Assembly: GCA_039933105.1 (NCBI GenBank)
Contig: JBDTOT010000006.1
Location: 62,001 to 126,000, forward strand
Reading direction: 5' to 3'
DNA: 64,000 bases
Source: FEN-1219 sp039933105
GTDB lineage: Bacteria > Pseudomonadota > Gammaproteobacteria > Steroidobacterales > Rariloculaceae
The notes under the pieces are model-generated. The model saw nothing but the letters and a program-made list of their open reading frames with translations, made no database searches and was not told the DNA's origin. The translations under genes were made by a program, and so were the position numbers. Positions 8,376 through 16,785 of this stretch are shown in pieces; the first letter of the stretch is position 1, and each line of letters starts with the position of its first letter.

Positions 8376-9055
8376 CCGACTCCGAGCTCGCGTTTGAGCT
8401 TCGCGAGCTCCTGTTCGAGCGCGCCGATGCGTTGCTCGAGCGCGGCGATCACATCGTCGCTCGGCCGCGGGCGCAACGGTGCGCCGTGCGTCGGGGCCGC
8501 TTCGTGTGCCGGTGCTTCGATGCGGGCTTCCGCCGGCGCCGATTCGATCGGTCCGCCGAAGAGGTGCGCGTAAGCGTTGTCCTTGCGCCGCGGCTCGCGC
8601 GGCAAACGCGCCACGTACGGGCCATCGGCGCGCGACATCAAAGATTCCAGCGCGGCCTCCACGTCTTCCGGAGTTGCAAACTCGTGCAGCCGGCCGCTGT
8701 GCGCCTTGAGCTCGCCCGGTGTCTGCGCGCCGCGCAGCAGCAGTAGGCAAATCACGGCGTACTCGGCGGGCGAGAACTGGATCAATGCGAACTGCGTGTT
8801 GCAGAACCGCTGTCGATACTTGTCGACGCGCGATCCCATGTTCTCGATCATCACGTGCTTCTTCCCGGCGAGCTCGTTGATCGTGCGGTGGACGGTACCC
8901 TGGTCGAGATTCAGCACGGGCTCGCGGCTCGATTTCTGGTTGCACGCGCTCATGAGCGCGTTCAGCGAGAGCGGGTACTGATCGGGCGTTATGACGGCCT
9001 TTTCCATGAGGCAGCCAAGCACGCGGGCCTCGTTCGGGGTGAAGCGTATTTCCAA
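8372..9055 (-). CDS. yceH: YceH family protein (UPF0502/DUF480)
   Basis: A 227-residue protein matching the YceH family throughout its first 170 residues: FTPNEARVLGCLMEKAVITP, YPLSLNALMSACNQKSSREPV, and RADGPYVARLPREPRRK. These proteins fold as two winged-helix domains, and no specific function is established. The C-terminal 30 residues are a predicted coiled coil (VIAALEQRIGALEQELAKLK), also usual in the family. The start is TTG at 9053-9055, chosen because the family begins at the residues EIRFTPNEAR; no good ribosome-binding site is visible, so the start is uncertain by a few codons. The presence of YceH favours a proteobacterial host. Confidence 0.93.
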   Translation of the reverse strand: MEIRFTPNEARVLGCLMEKAVITPDQYPLSLNALMSACNQKSSREPVLNLDQGTVHRTINELAGKKHVMIENMGSRVDKYRQRFCNTQFALIQFSPAEYAVICLLLLRGAQTPGELKAHSGRLHEFATPEDVEAALESLMSRADGPYVARLPREPRRKDNAYAHLFGGPIESAPAEARIEAPAHEAAPTHGAPLRPRPSDDVIAALEQRIGALEQELAKLKRELGVG

Positions 9056-9197
9056 AGGTGTGCTCGGTAAAAAGGAGTGCGAGATTCTGCACCGGCCGCG
9101 CCCCGGCGGCTACCGAAGTGGAGCGATTGCGGCTCGAAACCTCGGCAGCCGGGTTCGAAAATGCGGAACGGTGGTGGTTTCGGTCCCCGGATCCATG

Positions 9198-9222
9198 CTC
9201 GGCGGCGCCTCAGGCCGCCGAG
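9198..9222 (-). terminator. Hairpin at the stop of the MFS gene
   Basis: CTCGGCGGC (9198-9206) and GCCGCCGAG (9214-9222) pair perfectly over 9 bp with a 7-base loop. The stem overlaps the last codons and stop of the MFS gene. No T-run follows on either strand, so it is a weak terminator candidate. Confidence 0.35.
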
Positions 9223-10637
9223 AGCGGAGGTGCAACGCTCTCGAGCGGCTTGCGCTCAGCATCCACGCCGATCAGCAATGCGACGACGGCGGCTGCACAC
9301 ATCAGCACGGCTGCAGCGACGTAGCCCCAGAACAACGAGCCGCGATTGCCGCTGTCGATCAGCGCGCCGTACAGCGCCGGACCAATGAAACCGCCCACGC
9401 CGGTGCCGACTGCATAGAACAGTGAGATCGCCACGGCGCGCATTTCGAGCGGAAAGACCTCGCTGACCGTGAGGTAGGCGGAGCTCGCAGCGGCGGACGC
9501 GAAAAAGAAGATCGCGGACCAACACCAGGCTTGGCTGACCGGGTCGAGCCACTGCCGATCGAACGCGTACGCGGTTGCGAGCAGACCGAGCCCCGCCAGC
9601 ATATAAGTCGCCGCGATCATCTTGCGGCGCCCGATGCGGTCGAACCAGTGGCCGAGCACGATCGGCCCGAGCACGTTGCCGAGCGCAAACGGAAAAATGT
9701 AGTAACCCACGCTCGTGGCTGAAACATCGAAGAACTTCGTCAGCACCAGCGCGTACGTGAAGAAGATGGCGTTGTAGAAGAACGCCTGGCTGCCCATGAG
9801 CACCAGCCCGAGCACGGCGCGGCGTCGATAGCGCGTGACGATCAACCGTATGATCTCGCCCCACGACAAGTGGTCGCGCACACGGATCGAAAGCGGCGGA
9901 CCGTGGTCCGTGATCAAGACGTGGTGGCGCGAGACCTTCGCTTCGATCGCTCGGACAACTTCCTCCGCCTCTTCGAGTCTTCCGCGCGTCATGAGCCATC
10001 GCGGACTTTCTGGCAAGTTGCGGCGCACGAGAAGGATGGCGACCGCGAGCACGCCGCCGAGCACGAATGCGAGACGCCAGCCGACGTCGGGATCGAAGCG
10101 GCCGGGTTCGAGCAGCACGATACTGAGTGCCGCACCCGCGGCGGCGCCGATCCAAAAACTACCGTTGATCGCGAGATCGGCGGAGCCGCGAACGCGCGCC
10201 GGAATCAGCTCGTCGATTGCCGAATTGATCGCGGCGTATTCGCCGCCGATCCCAAGACCGGTCAAAAATCGACACAGCAGGAACGTCGAGAAATTCCACG
10301 TGAACGCCGTGAGCAAAGTCGCGATCAGGTAGACCGAGAGCGTGACGAGGAATAGCCGCTTGCGCCCGTATCGATCGGCCAATCGCCCGAATAACAGTGC
10401 GCCGCACACCGCGCCGGCCACGTAGATCGATCCCGCTATTCCGATCTGCGAGGCCGTGAGGCCGAGGGTGGCGGGCTGTTGCAGAACGGGGCCAAGCGAG
10501 CCGACCACCGTGACCTCGAGCCCGTCGAGAATCCAGGTGACGCCGAGCGCGATCACGACGCCCCAATGCCAGCGCGACCACGGCAACGCGTCGAGCCGTG
10601 CCGGCAGTGTGCTGCTGTAGGTCGCTCCGCCGTTCAT
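9210..10637 (-). CDS. MFS transporter, sugar/organic-acid porter type
   Basis: A 475-residue protein with twelve predicted membrane helices. Motif A between helices 2 and 3 is GRLADRYGRKR, and its repeat in the second half is GHWFDRIGRRK; PESPRWL at the end of helix 6 is a hallmark of the sugar porter and aromatic-acid symporter families. The Asp-Gly-Leu-Glu in the first helix (ILDGLEVTVVGS) resembles the DGYD/DGFE motif of acid:proton symporters. It most likely imports a small sugar or organic acid by proton symport in the inner membrane. The start ATG at 10635-10637 has no clear ribosome-binding site. It is divergent from msrA. Confidence 0.9.
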   Translation of the reverse strand: MNGGATYSSTLPARLDALPWSRWHWGVVIALGVTWILDGLEVTVVGSLGPVLQQPATLGLTASQIGIAGSIYVAGAVCGALLFGRLADRYGRKRLFLVTLSVYLIATLLTAFTWNFSTFLLCRFLTGLGIGGEYAAINSAIDELIPARVRGSADLAINGSFWIGAAAGAALSIVLLEPGRFDPDVGWRLAFVLGGVLAVAILLVRRNLPESPRWLMTRGRLEEAEEVVRAIEAKVSRHHVLITDHGPPLSIRVRDHLSWGEIIRLIVTRYRRRAVLGLVLMGSQAFFYNAIFFTYALVLTKFFDVSATSVGYYIFPFALGNVLGPIVLGHWFDRIGRRKMIAATYMLAGLGLLATAYAFDRQWLDPVSQAWCWSAIFFFASAAASSAYLTVSEVFPLEMRAVAISLFYAVGTGVGGFIGPALYGALIDSGNRGSLFWGYVAAAVLMCAAAVVALLIGVDAERKPLESVAPPLSAA

Positions 10638-10879
10638 CGAGCTGGGTGGTGGCCTGTGAAGGCTAGGTCCAGTGCGACTTTATCGCGAGGGTGCGTTCTC
10701 TGATAGCAGCGGCATGGAAAGGCCCGCATGCCGATTGGATCGGCGACGCATTGGAGCGGGCCCTTGAATTCCCGGGGAGGTAGCAGCACTTCGCCACGAG
10801 CCGGTGAACTCGGCGGTTCTTTCGCTTATCGTGACCGCAGGTGTCCGGGTCGCGACCAACCCCACTTAGGAGTATACGA
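10638..10879. other. Intergenic leader region between MFS and msrA, with inverted repeats
   Basis: This 242-bp gap separates divergent genes and is among the longest non-coding stretches in the window. GGCCCGC (10721-10727) pairs with GCGGGCC (10756-10762), and the enclosed CCGAT/ATCGG pair makes an inner stem. A further GCCG/CGGC pair lies near 10800-10815. A structured msrA leader is possible, but I cannot match it to a known riboswitch. Confidence 0.3.
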
Positions 10880-11398
10880 ATGGCCAACACGGAAACGGCG
10901 ATTCTCGCGGGCGGGTGTTTCTGGGGCATGCAGGACCTGATCCGCAAGCTCCCGGGCATCGTATCGACGCGCGTGGGTTACAGCGGCGGCGACGTGCAGC
11001 ACGCCACGTACCGCAATCACGGCACGCACGCGGAGGCGATGGAAGTCGTCTTCGATCCCGCGAAGCTCTCGTATCGCGACTTGCTCGAGTTCTTCTTCCA
11101 GATTCACGACCCATCGACCAAGAACCGCCAGGGCAACGACACGGGCTCGTCGTATCGCTCGGGCATCTACTTCCTTTCGGATGCGCAGCGCGAGGTCGCA
11201 GAGGACACCATAGCCGACGTCGACGCCTCGAAGCTCTGGCCCGGGCCCGTTGTCACGGAAGTGAAGCCCGCGGGTCCGTTCTGGGAAGCAGAGCCTGAGC
11301 ATCAGGACTATCTGCTGCGCTACCCCGGCGGCTACACGTGCCACTTTCCACGCCCGAACTGGCGGTTGCCGAAGCGCGCCCCCTTGAAGACGGCGTGA
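10880..11398 (+). CDS. msrA: Peptide methionine-S-sulfoxide reductase MsrA
   Basis: A 172-residue protein reducing the S-epimer of methionine sulfoxide in proteins. The catalytic Cys13 lies in GGCFWG. Other family motifs are VGYSGGDVQHATYRNHGTH, FFFQIHDPSTKNRQGNDTG and the C-terminal FWEAEPEHQDYL. There is no signal peptide, so it acts in the cytoplasm. The residue after GCFWGM is Gln18 where many MsrA enzymes have a Glu that helps protonate the sulfoxide; this Gln is found in a subgroup I recall with the same GMQDLIRKLPG-like stretch. The ATG at 10880 follows AGGAG at good spacing. msrB follows after 5 bp, so the two repair both sulfoxide epimers from one transcript. Confidence 0.95.
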   Translation: MANTETAILAGGCFWGMQDLIRKLPGIVSTRVGYSGGDVQHATYRNHGTHAEAMEVVFDPAKLSYRDLLEFFFQIHDPSTKNRQGNDTGSSYRSGIYFLSDAQREVAEDTIADVDASKLWPGPVVTEVKPAGPFWEAEPEHQDYLLRYPGGYTCHFPRPNWRLPKRAPLKTA

Positions 11399-11403
11399 CG
11401 CCT

Positions 11404-11886
11404 ATGAGCACCGAAAAAAGCGAAGCGTCGAACGTGTTGCGTTGGTCGGGCGTGATCGAACTGTCGCAGCGTGGCAACGTGCCGCCGCCGCGTCGCGTCG
11501 AGAAGAGCGACGCGGAATGGCGCAAGGAGCTCACGAATGAGCAGTACCATGTCGCGCGTGGCAAGGGCACCGAGCGCGCATTCAGCTCGGAGATGTGCGC
11601 GCTGTTCGAGCCGGGCCGCTACAACTGCATTTGCTGCGACACGCCGTTGTTCGACTCGACGACCAAGTTCGACAGCGGCACCGGTTGGCCAAGCTTCACG
11701 GCGCCGCTGACTCCCGACGTCGTGGCTTACCACCTCGATACGACTTACGGCATGCAGCGCGTGGAGGCCACCTGCAGCGTGTGCGATGCGCACTTGGGGC
11801 ACGTGTTCCCGGATGGTCCGCGGCCGAGCGGCCTGCGGTTCTGCATCAACGCCGTGTCGTTGAAGAAGGCGAAGGCGCCCGAGTAG
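11404..11886 (+). CDS. msrB: Peptide methionine-R-sulfoxide reductase MsrB
   Basis: A 160-residue SelR-domain protein reducing the R-epimer of methionine sulfoxide. Two CxxC pairs for structural zinc are present (CICCD and CSVCDAHLGH), and the catalytic Cys is Cys147 in RFCIN. FDSGTGWPSF and GHVFPDGP are family signatures. About 25 extra residues precede the usual start of the domain, without a signal peptide. The ATG at 11404 follows the msrA stop by 5 bp. The gene is the second of a msrA-msrB unit and runs convergently towards the DUF6152 gene at 11893, only 6 bp away. Confidence 0.95.
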   Translation: MSTEKSEASNVLRWSGVIELSQRGNVPPPRRVEKSDAEWRKELTNEQYHVARGKGTERAFSSEMCALFEPGRYNCICCDTPLFDSTTKFDSGTGWPSFTAPLTPDVVAYHLDTTYGMQRVEATCSVCDAHLGHVFPDGPRPSGLRFCINAVSLKKAKAPE

Positions 11887-11892
11887 CGCGGG

Positions 11893-12288
11893 TTACTGCG
11901 TGGTCTCCTGCGCGCCGAACAGCTGCTTGCCGTCGGCGAGCGTGACCTTGTCCGCGGCGGCCTTCATGCTGCCGTCGCGGGCGCGCGAGCCGGTGATCGT
12001 GATAGTGGCGCCCGTTTGCAACGAGTCCTGACTCCAGCCGAAGCGCATGAGCCGATTCGGGCTGCCGAGCTCGAACGCCCACTGTTCCACGCCGCCGCCG
12101 TCCTTCGCTGCGTCGATGTAGATCCACGTGTGCGGGTTCATCCACTCGATGCGCGTGACCGTGCCGGTCAGCTTCACGGGCTTGGCCGAATCGAAGATGG
12201 AGGCGAACGAGTGATGCGCCGCCGCCGGCAAGCTTGCGCCGAGCAGCGCGGCGGCCAGGGTAAGGGACCAACGGTTTCGATCGCTCAC
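11893..12288 (-). CDS. DUF6152-type exported small protein, copy 1
   Basis: A 131-residue protein with a Sec signal ending SLPAAA directly before HHSFASIFD. The rest follows the pattern I know as DUF6152: KPVKLTGTVTRIEWMNPHTW, a DxKD-like turn, SPNRLMRFGWSQDSL, TGATITITGSRARDGS and LADGKQLF. Predicted cleavage leaves His-His as the mature N-terminus. A third conserved His is in NPH. The fold looks like a small beta-barrel. No catalytic role is known to me. The start GTG at 12286-12288 follows GGGGGAACGCATC. It is divergent from the WEGDT gene at 12397, with 108 bp between the starts, and one of five such pairs in this window. Confidence 0.85.
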   Translation of the reverse strand: MSDRNRWSLTLAAALLGASLPAAAHHSFASIFDSAKPVKLTGTVTRIEWMNPHTWIYIDAAKDGGGVEQWAFELGSPNRLMRFGWSQDSLQTGATITITGSRARDGSMKAAADKVTLADGKQLFGAQETTQ

Positions 12289-12357
12289 GATGCGTTCCCC
12301 CGATTTGTCCAACTGCCGTAGTCTAGTGCGCGTCGGCCGAGTGCGCACGTTCGCGTG

Positions 12358-12420
12358 CGTTGACTCGCTCGCTGAACCGACGTACGTTCCTCCTATATGC
12401 CGCGCTCCGGGGGGATCAAG
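12358..12420 (+). promoter_or_regulatory. Promoter-like element A, shared with 16861
   Basis: TTGACT (12360-12365), a 17-base spacer and TACGTT (12383-12388) resemble a sigma-70 promoter. The stretch from GTTGACTCGCT to GCCGCGC-CCGGGG is nearly the same as at 16861-16915, ahead of another operon with the same gene families. The predicted transcript start (about 12395) is almost at the ATG of 12397, so translation could be leaderless. Promoter activity is inferred. Confidence 0.6.
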
Positions 12421-13248
12421 CTGCTGGCACCGCTCTGCGCGGTGCTCCTTCTGTGCTCCGCGCTGCCCGCGTCCGCCCAGTGGCGCAATACGCCGCCCGA
12501 GGCGAACGTGCCGCACACGAAGAGCGGCGCCGTCGATCTCGAGGCGCCGCCGCCGCGCCACGCGAGCGGTCGCGTGTCTCTCGAAGGCGTGTGGATGCCG
12601 AACGATAATCGGTACATCCGGGACATGGCGCTCGACATCGGCGAAGCGAAGGTTCCCTATCAGCCTTGGGCCCGGAAGCTCACCGACGAGCGCAAGGACG
12701 GTTCGCATTCGCGCGAGGACCCGGACGCGCACTGTCTGCCGCAGGGCACGCCGAAGATCGACTACGTGTCGTATCCATGGAAGCTCGTCGAGACGCCCGC
12801 GTCCGTCGTCATGCTATTCGAGACGTTCACGTTCTGGCGCCAGATCTTCACGGACGGCCGCGGCGTAGAGGCGAGCGCGAAGCCCGCATGGATGGGCTAC
12901 TCCACGGGCCACTGGGAGGGCGACACGCTGGTCGTCGAGACGACGGGTTTCAACGGCAAGCTCTGGCTCGACCAGATCGGTCACCCGACCACCGACAAGC
13001 TCCATGTCACCGAGCGCTTCACGCGCACGCACTATGGCCACATGCGCATCGACGTCACGATCGACGACGCGGGCGCCTACACGGCACCTTGGTCGGCGTC
13101 GCAGGTCGTGCACCTGCGCTCGGGCTGGGAGCCGCTCGAGTTCATCTGCGAAGAGAACAATCGCGATACAGAGAACCTGCCCGGCGACCCCGCTTTCGTC
13201 GGGCTCTCGAACATCGAGGCCGCGCGGAAGAGGGGCTATCTGAAGTAG
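12397..13248 (+). CDS. WEGDT-motif exported protein, copy 1
   Basis: A 283-residue protein with a Sec signal (LLAPLCAVLLLCSALPASAQ). It carries all marks of the WEGDT family in this window: RVSLEGVWMP, HCLPQGTP, QIFTDGR, STGHWEGDTLVVETTGFNG, LHVTERFTRTHYGHM, an acidic DDAGAYTAPW and EFICEENN. The family is exported and has no function known to me; regularly spaced strands suggest a beta-sandwich or lipocalin-like fold, which is a guess. ATG 12397 is the only canonical start giving a full signal peptide; the six-G run that normally precedes starts here lies just inside the ORF (12409-12414), so the true start may be leaderless at 12397 or a CTG at 12421. It forms a divergent pair with the DUF6152 gene at 11893. 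Confidence 0.85.
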   Translation: MPRSGGIKLLAPLCAVLLLCSALPASAQWRNTPPEANVPHTKSGAVDLEAPPPRHASGRVSLEGVWMPNDNRYIRDMALDIGEAKVPYQPWARKLTDERKDGSHSREDPDAHCLPQGTPKIDYVSYPWKLVETPASVVMLFETFTFWRQIFTDGRGVEASAKPAWMGYSTGHWEGDTLVVETTGFNGKLWLDQIGHPTTDKLHVTERFTRTHYGHMRIDVTIDDAGAYTAPWSASQVVHLRSGWEPLEFICEENNRDTENLPGDPAFVGLSNIEAARKRGYLK

Positions 13249-13268
13249 GCCTCGGCGCGAGCTACTTC
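13242..13268. terminator. Inverted repeat between convergent genes
   Basis: GAAGTAG (13242-13248) pairs with CTACTTC (13262-13268), and inside it CTCG pairs with CGAG. Both arms contain the stop codons of the flanking convergent genes. No T-run is present, so this is a modest bidirectional terminator candidate. Confidence 0.4.
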
Positions 13269-13693
13269 GTTTCGGTCTCGGTTGCCGGCGCGCCCGTGCC
13301 CGGTGACGTGATGAACAGCCGCCGTCCGTCCGGCAACGTCACGTCACGGCCATTGGCCGCATTCGAGCCGTTGCGGTGACGGTAGCCAAACACCACCACT
13401 TCGGTGCCCGCCGGAATCGAGTCGCGCGTCATGCCGCGGCGCACGAGCGTGTTCGGGCTGCCGGCTTCAATCATCCAGGAGACGACCGTGCCGTCGGCGC
13501 CTTTCACGTCCAAATGAATGAACGCGTGCGGGTTGATCCATTCCACGCGGCTGATCGTTCCGCGCAACGTGATCGGTTGTTTCGCGTCGAACTCCGTCGA
13601 GAACGCGTGATGCGCGCTGGCTGGGGGGGTTAGTGCGAGCCACGAGGCCGCGAGGGCCGCCCCGAGCACGTGCGTCGAAAACTTTGCATTCAT
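13262..13693 (-). CDS. DUF6152-type exported small protein, copy 2
   Basis: A 143-residue protein. The signal peptide ends PPASA directly before HHAFSTEFD, giving a mature His-His N-terminus. The body follows the family: QPITLRGTISRVEWINPHAF, SWMIEAGSPNTLVRRGMTRD, AGTEVVVFGYRHRNGS, and LPDGRRLF. The C-terminus has a Thr/Glu-rich tail (ATETETK) not seen in the other copies. The ATG at 13691-13693 overlaps the TGA of the upstream WEGDT gene (ATGA), so the two are translationally coupled. It is the last gene of a four-gene operon running 16749 to 13262: sorbosone-type dehydrogenase, two WEGDT proteins, DUF6152 protein. Confidence 0.87.
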   Translation of the reverse strand: MNAKFSTHVLGAALAASWLALTPPASAHHAFSTEFDAKQPITLRGTISRVEWINPHAFIHLDVKGADGTVVSWMIEAGSPNTLVRRGMTRDSIPAGTEVVVFGYRHRNGSNAANGRDVTLPDGRRLFITSPGTGAPATETETK

Positions 13694-14664
13694 CGTTTGC
13701 TCTCCGTCGCTTTTCGCTCTTCCTCGCGAGTTGCCGACAGCAATCCGCGCAGGCCGTAGTTGCCCTCGTGGCAGGCGTACTCGACCATCTGTCCGGTTTG
13801 TGGATGCATGAAGATCTCGACCGTCCACGGCGTGGTGAACACGGGGTCGGACACCGTTGCGGTATAGCGGATCTGGTCGCGTGCCGTGCGCGTGAAACGC
13901 TCCACGACTTTGAACTTGTCGCTCACCACGGAGTCGAGCATCTGCACGCCGTAGTAGTGCCGATTCGGCTTCTGGTTCGTGGTCTCGACGACCAACGTAT
14001 CGCCTTCCCAGTGGCCGCGCGAATCGCCAACCCATTGCGTCACGCGGCTTGGCAAGTGCGTACGCCCATCGACCGGAATGATGCGGACCTCGTGATTGAG
14101 CTCGGCCATGATCGTCACGTAGTCCGGTGTCTGCACGACGTAGTAATTGTTGTTGTACGGCTCGGGCAGCATCGGCGCGTGACCGCCGCCGAAACCGATG
14201 CACCGCTCCGTCAGGTAGCGGTCTTCTGGAGTGTCTGCAGGATGCGCGGCCGCATACGCGCTGTCGCGCTCGAACTGGCGCTGCGCGTCCGGGGTGAACG
14301 CAGGCACGCGGCCGGTTTTTGGCTCGACGATCAGGGACGTGCGCCGTGTCGGCACGATGTCGTTGCCGCGATCCATCCAAGCATCGTTATAGGAGCCGAC
14401 GTTGCCGGTTGTCTTGTCCTGCTGGATGTTCTCGTCGCCGCTCTGGGCAGAGAGCCGCTGCTTGACGTAGGCCTTGGCCTCGTCGGCCGTGAAGAACTCC
14501 TTGTCCTTCAGATCCGCCGGCCGTTGCAGCGGTGTCAGCGTTGCGTTGGACCAGGTGCCCTGCAGGTCCGGGGCGCCCCACGGCGTGCGCGGCGTCTGCG
14601 CGCCGGCAACCGAACACGCGAGTGCCAGCGGGAGCACGGTGAGAACAAGTAGGCGCGGTGTCAT
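13690..14664 (-). CDS. WEGDT-motif exported protein, copy 2
   Basis: A 324-residue exported protein; the signal peptide ends in ACSVAGAQ. The mature part opens with PDLQGTWSNATLTPLQRP and contains ERCIGFGGGHAP, IIPVDGRTHLP, DSRGHWEGDTLVVETTNQ, FKVVERFTRTARDQIRY, a SDPVFTTPWTVE segment and VEYACHEGNYGL. This is the longer subtype of the family, with an extra region of about 60 residues before the Cys motif. Function unknown; location is probably the periplasm. The ATG at 14662-14664 is preceded by GAGGAG and then a run of six C. It is 13 bp downstream of another WEGDT gene and overlaps the following DUF6152 start by four bases. Confidence 0.88.
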   Translation of the reverse strand: MTPRLLVLTVLPLALACSVAGAQTPRTPWGAPDLQGTWSNATLTPLQRPADLKDKEFFTADEAKAYVKQRLSAQSGDENIQQDKTTGNVGSYNDAWMDRGNDIVPTRRTSLIVEPKTGRVPAFTPDAQRQFERDSAYAAAHPADTPEDRYLTERCIGFGGGHAPMLPEPYNNNYYVVQTPDYVTIMAELNHEVRIIPVDGRTHLPSRVTQWVGDSRGHWEGDTLVVETTNQKPNRHYYGVQMLDSVVSDKFKVVERFTRTARDQIRYTATVSDPVFTTPWTVEIFMHPQTGQMVEYACHEGNYGLRGLLSATREEERKATESKR

Positions 14665-14677
14665 GGGGGGCTCCTCT

Positions 14678-15475
14678 TCACTGCTTCGTCCGCTTGTACA
14701 CATCGCCGTACAGCAGCTCTTCCGTGAACGGCACGCATTTGAACTCCAGCAGATGTGCGTGGTTGTCGGAATTGCGGTGCAGGCGGAAGTGCATCGACCA
14801 TGGGCGGGAAAACGTTTGCGGGTCTTCGAGTGTAGCCGAGTAATCGATCGCATCCGGCCCCGCGAACGTGTAACGCTCGACCACATGCAACGCGGGGCCC
14901 GCCTGATTGCCCGCCCGATCGAGCCAGGCCTGGCCGGTGAATCCCGTCACATCGACGACCAGCGTGTCGCCGTCCCAGCGCGCGTTCGACACGCCCATCC
15001 AGCTGTCGATCGCCGACGGCTGTGCTCGGCCCAGGTTCACGATGCGTGCGGCGCCCGCGAACTGATACGCGATGAGCATGCCGCTATCGGAATGAAAGAT
15101 CTGCAGCGGGTACGGCATGTAGTTCGCACGCGGCACGCCTGGCATGTAGCACTTGACCTCGGGGTCTTCCTTCCAGCGCGCTGCGTAGTTGCGCCGTTGC
15201 TGCTCGGCGCCCGCCGGCAGGTACGGAATCTCGTCCCCGTCGACGATGCCATAGCCCGGCGGCGTTGCGAGCAGCGCGCCGAACTCGGGCGGGCCGGCGC
15301 TTGCGCCGTGCGTTAGCAGGTTCCAATTCGCCGTCGTGAACGCCTGCCATACGCCGCTCAAGTTCGGCTTGCCGTTCGCGAGTCGCGGAATGTCGTTCGC
15401 GCGCGAGCCTTGCGCGTGCGTGTTCGCGGCGAGCAGGGCACCAAGAGTGAGTAGTACGAATTTCAGTCGCATCAT
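14678..15475 (-). CDS. WEGDT-motif exported protein, copy 3
   Basis: A 265-residue protein with signal peptide (FVLLTLGALLAANTHAQ). Family landmarks are GKPNLSGVWQAF, VKCYMPGVPRANYMPYPLQI, a degenerate DGR region (LGRAQPS), SNARWDGDTLVVDVTGFTG, LHVVERYTFAGPDAIDY, LEDPQTFSRPWSMHF and LLEFKCVPF. The usual Glu of WEGDT is Asp here. The start is ATG 15473-15475 (MMRLKF); the second Met at 15472 is equally possible and an upstream TTG less likely. It begins 8 bp after the stop of the sorbosone-type dehydrogenase gene and is followed by copy 2 after 13 bp, so it sits inside one operon. Confidence 0.86.
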   Translation of the reverse strand: MMRLKFVLLTLGALLAANTHAQGSRANDIPRLANGKPNLSGVWQAFTTANWNLLTHGASAGPPEFGALLATPPGYGIVDGDEIPYLPAGAEQQRRNYAARWKEDPEVKCYMPGVPRANYMPYPLQIFHSDSGMLIAYQFAGAARIVNLGRAQPSAIDSWMGVSNARWDGDTLVVDVTGFTGQAWLDRAGNQAGPALHVVERYTFAGPDAIDYSATLEDPQTFSRPWSMHFRLHRNSDNHAHLLEFKCVPFTEELLYGDVYKRTKQ

Positions 15476-15483
15476 GGGTGTTC

Positions 15484-16749
15484 TCAATCGTGTGCGGGCT
15501 CGATACGCAGAATCGAGCCGTTCGGTGTGAGCTTGGTGCTGCCAGGGCCGGATTGCCCATCGCGCTCTACCGCGAGGTAGAGGTTGCCATCCGGCCCTTG
15601 TCGCACGTCGCGCACGCGGGCGTCGAGCGACGTGAGCATGGACTCGCGGCGCTCGAGTTGCGGCGGCGGCTGATCGAACGCGACGCGCAGCAACTGCTGC
15701 CCGCTCAGCGCTCCGATGAAGTAGTGGCCGCGCCAGAGCGGAAATTTGTCGCCCGTGTAGATCATGAGGCTCGACGGGCTGATTGCCGGCACCCAGAACA
15801 TCACGGGATTATCCATGCCGGGCCGTGACCACGGTTGGTCCGAGGCGAGATGGCCCGTGTAGATTTTGCCGAGCGTCACGAGCGGCCAGCCGTAGTTGTG
15901 CCCCGGCACGAGCTTGTTCAGCTCGTCGCCGCCCATGGGCCCGACTTCGGTGGCCCAGAGTTCGCCGGTTTGCGGATGCCAGGCGAGCCCCTGCGCGTTG
16001 CGGTGGCCGTAGGTATAGATCTCCGGCTTCGCGTCTTTGCGCCCGACGAACGGATTGTCCGGCGGCGCAGTGCCGTCGTCGCGTAGACGCAGCACTTTCC
16101 CTACGTGGCTGTTGAGATCTTGCGCGAGCATGCGGTAGCTCGGATTGTCGGTCGTGTTGCCCGCGTCGCGGTCGCCGACCGTGAGGTACAGCATCCCGTC
16201 GGGGCCGACTTCGGCGCGGCCGGCCGTGGCACCCGTGCCCCACGCATCGGCGACGAAGACGTCTTTGACGTCCTTCAGCGCTGTACCGTCGAAACGTGCG
16301 CGCGCGAGCGCGATGGTGGTGTCGCCGCCACCGCGTTGTTTCACGTACGAGAGATACAGCACCCGATTGCGCGCGAAGTCCGGATGCAACACGACGGAGT
16401 TCATGCTGCGCGCGTGCAGCGCATCGGCAGGCCAGCCGGCGATCGGCTTCGGATCGAGCTTGCCGCCGTGCACGATGCGCAGGTCGCCGGGAAGCTCGGT
16501 GACGAGCATGTCGGTGCCGCCTGGCAAGAAGGTAATGTGCCAAGGCCGCACGAGCCCGTAGGCGACGGTCACGACGTGAATCCGAACGAGCTCACCTGGC
16601 GGGCAGCCGCCATGCGGCTGGCCGTTCGGCGAGCATGGGCCCGGCGCATGGGTGTCGAACGTCCAGCGGGCGTTCTCGTCTTGAGCGTACGCGAAGGGAC
16701 TCGCGGACAGCGCAAGTGCTGCAAACATGACCGATCGAACCTGGCGCAT
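15484..16749 (-). CDS. Sorbosone/aldose dehydrogenase-like propeller, copy 1
   Basis: A 421-residue exported protein (signal peptide ending SPFAYAQ). It belongs to the glucose/sorbosone dehydrogenase beta-propeller family, whose characterised members oxidise sugars with PQQ in the periplasm. Signatures are GLVRPWHITFLPGG, MNSVVLHPDFARNRVLYLSY, GRAEVGPDGMLYLTVGDRD, LNSHVGKVLRLRDDG, YTYGHRNAQGLAWHPQTGEL, GPMGGDELN and HNYGWPLVTLG. His in LHPDF and the Arg-Asn of GHRNAQG match the catalytic region. A Cys pair near the mature start (CSPNGQPHGGCPPG) is shared with the copy at 16958 and may form a disulfide. The ATG at 16747-16749 follows six G. First gene of its operon; the substrate and electron acceptor are unknown. 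Confidence 0.9.
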   Translation of the reverse strand: MRQVRSVMFAALALSASPFAYAQDENARWTFDTHAPGPCSPNGQPHGGCPPGELVRIHVVTVAYGLVRPWHITFLPGGTDMLVTELPGDLRIVHGGKLDPKPIAGWPADALHARSMNSVVLHPDFARNRVLYLSYVKQRGGGDTTIALARARFDGTALKDVKDVFVADAWGTGATAGRAEVGPDGMLYLTVGDRDAGNTTDNPSYRMLAQDLNSHVGKVLRLRDDGTAPPDNPFVGRKDAKPEIYTYGHRNAQGLAWHPQTGELWATEVGPMGGDELNKLVPGHNYGWPLVTLGKIYTGHLASDQPWSRPGMDNPVMFWVPAISPSSLMIYTGDKFPLWRGHYFIGALSGQQLLRVAFDQPPPQLERRESMLTSLDARVRDVRQGPDGNLYLAVERDGQSGPGSTKLTPNGSILRIEPAHD

Positions 16750-16785
16750 CTCGTCCCCCCGGGCGTGAGCGTCGTTAACCGAACG

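Noticed and set aside
10690..10879. Possible known riboswitch before msrA
   Set aside because: Inverted repeats exist, but I could not match the conserved core of SAM, cobalamin or c-di-AMP switches; kept only as an unassigned leader.
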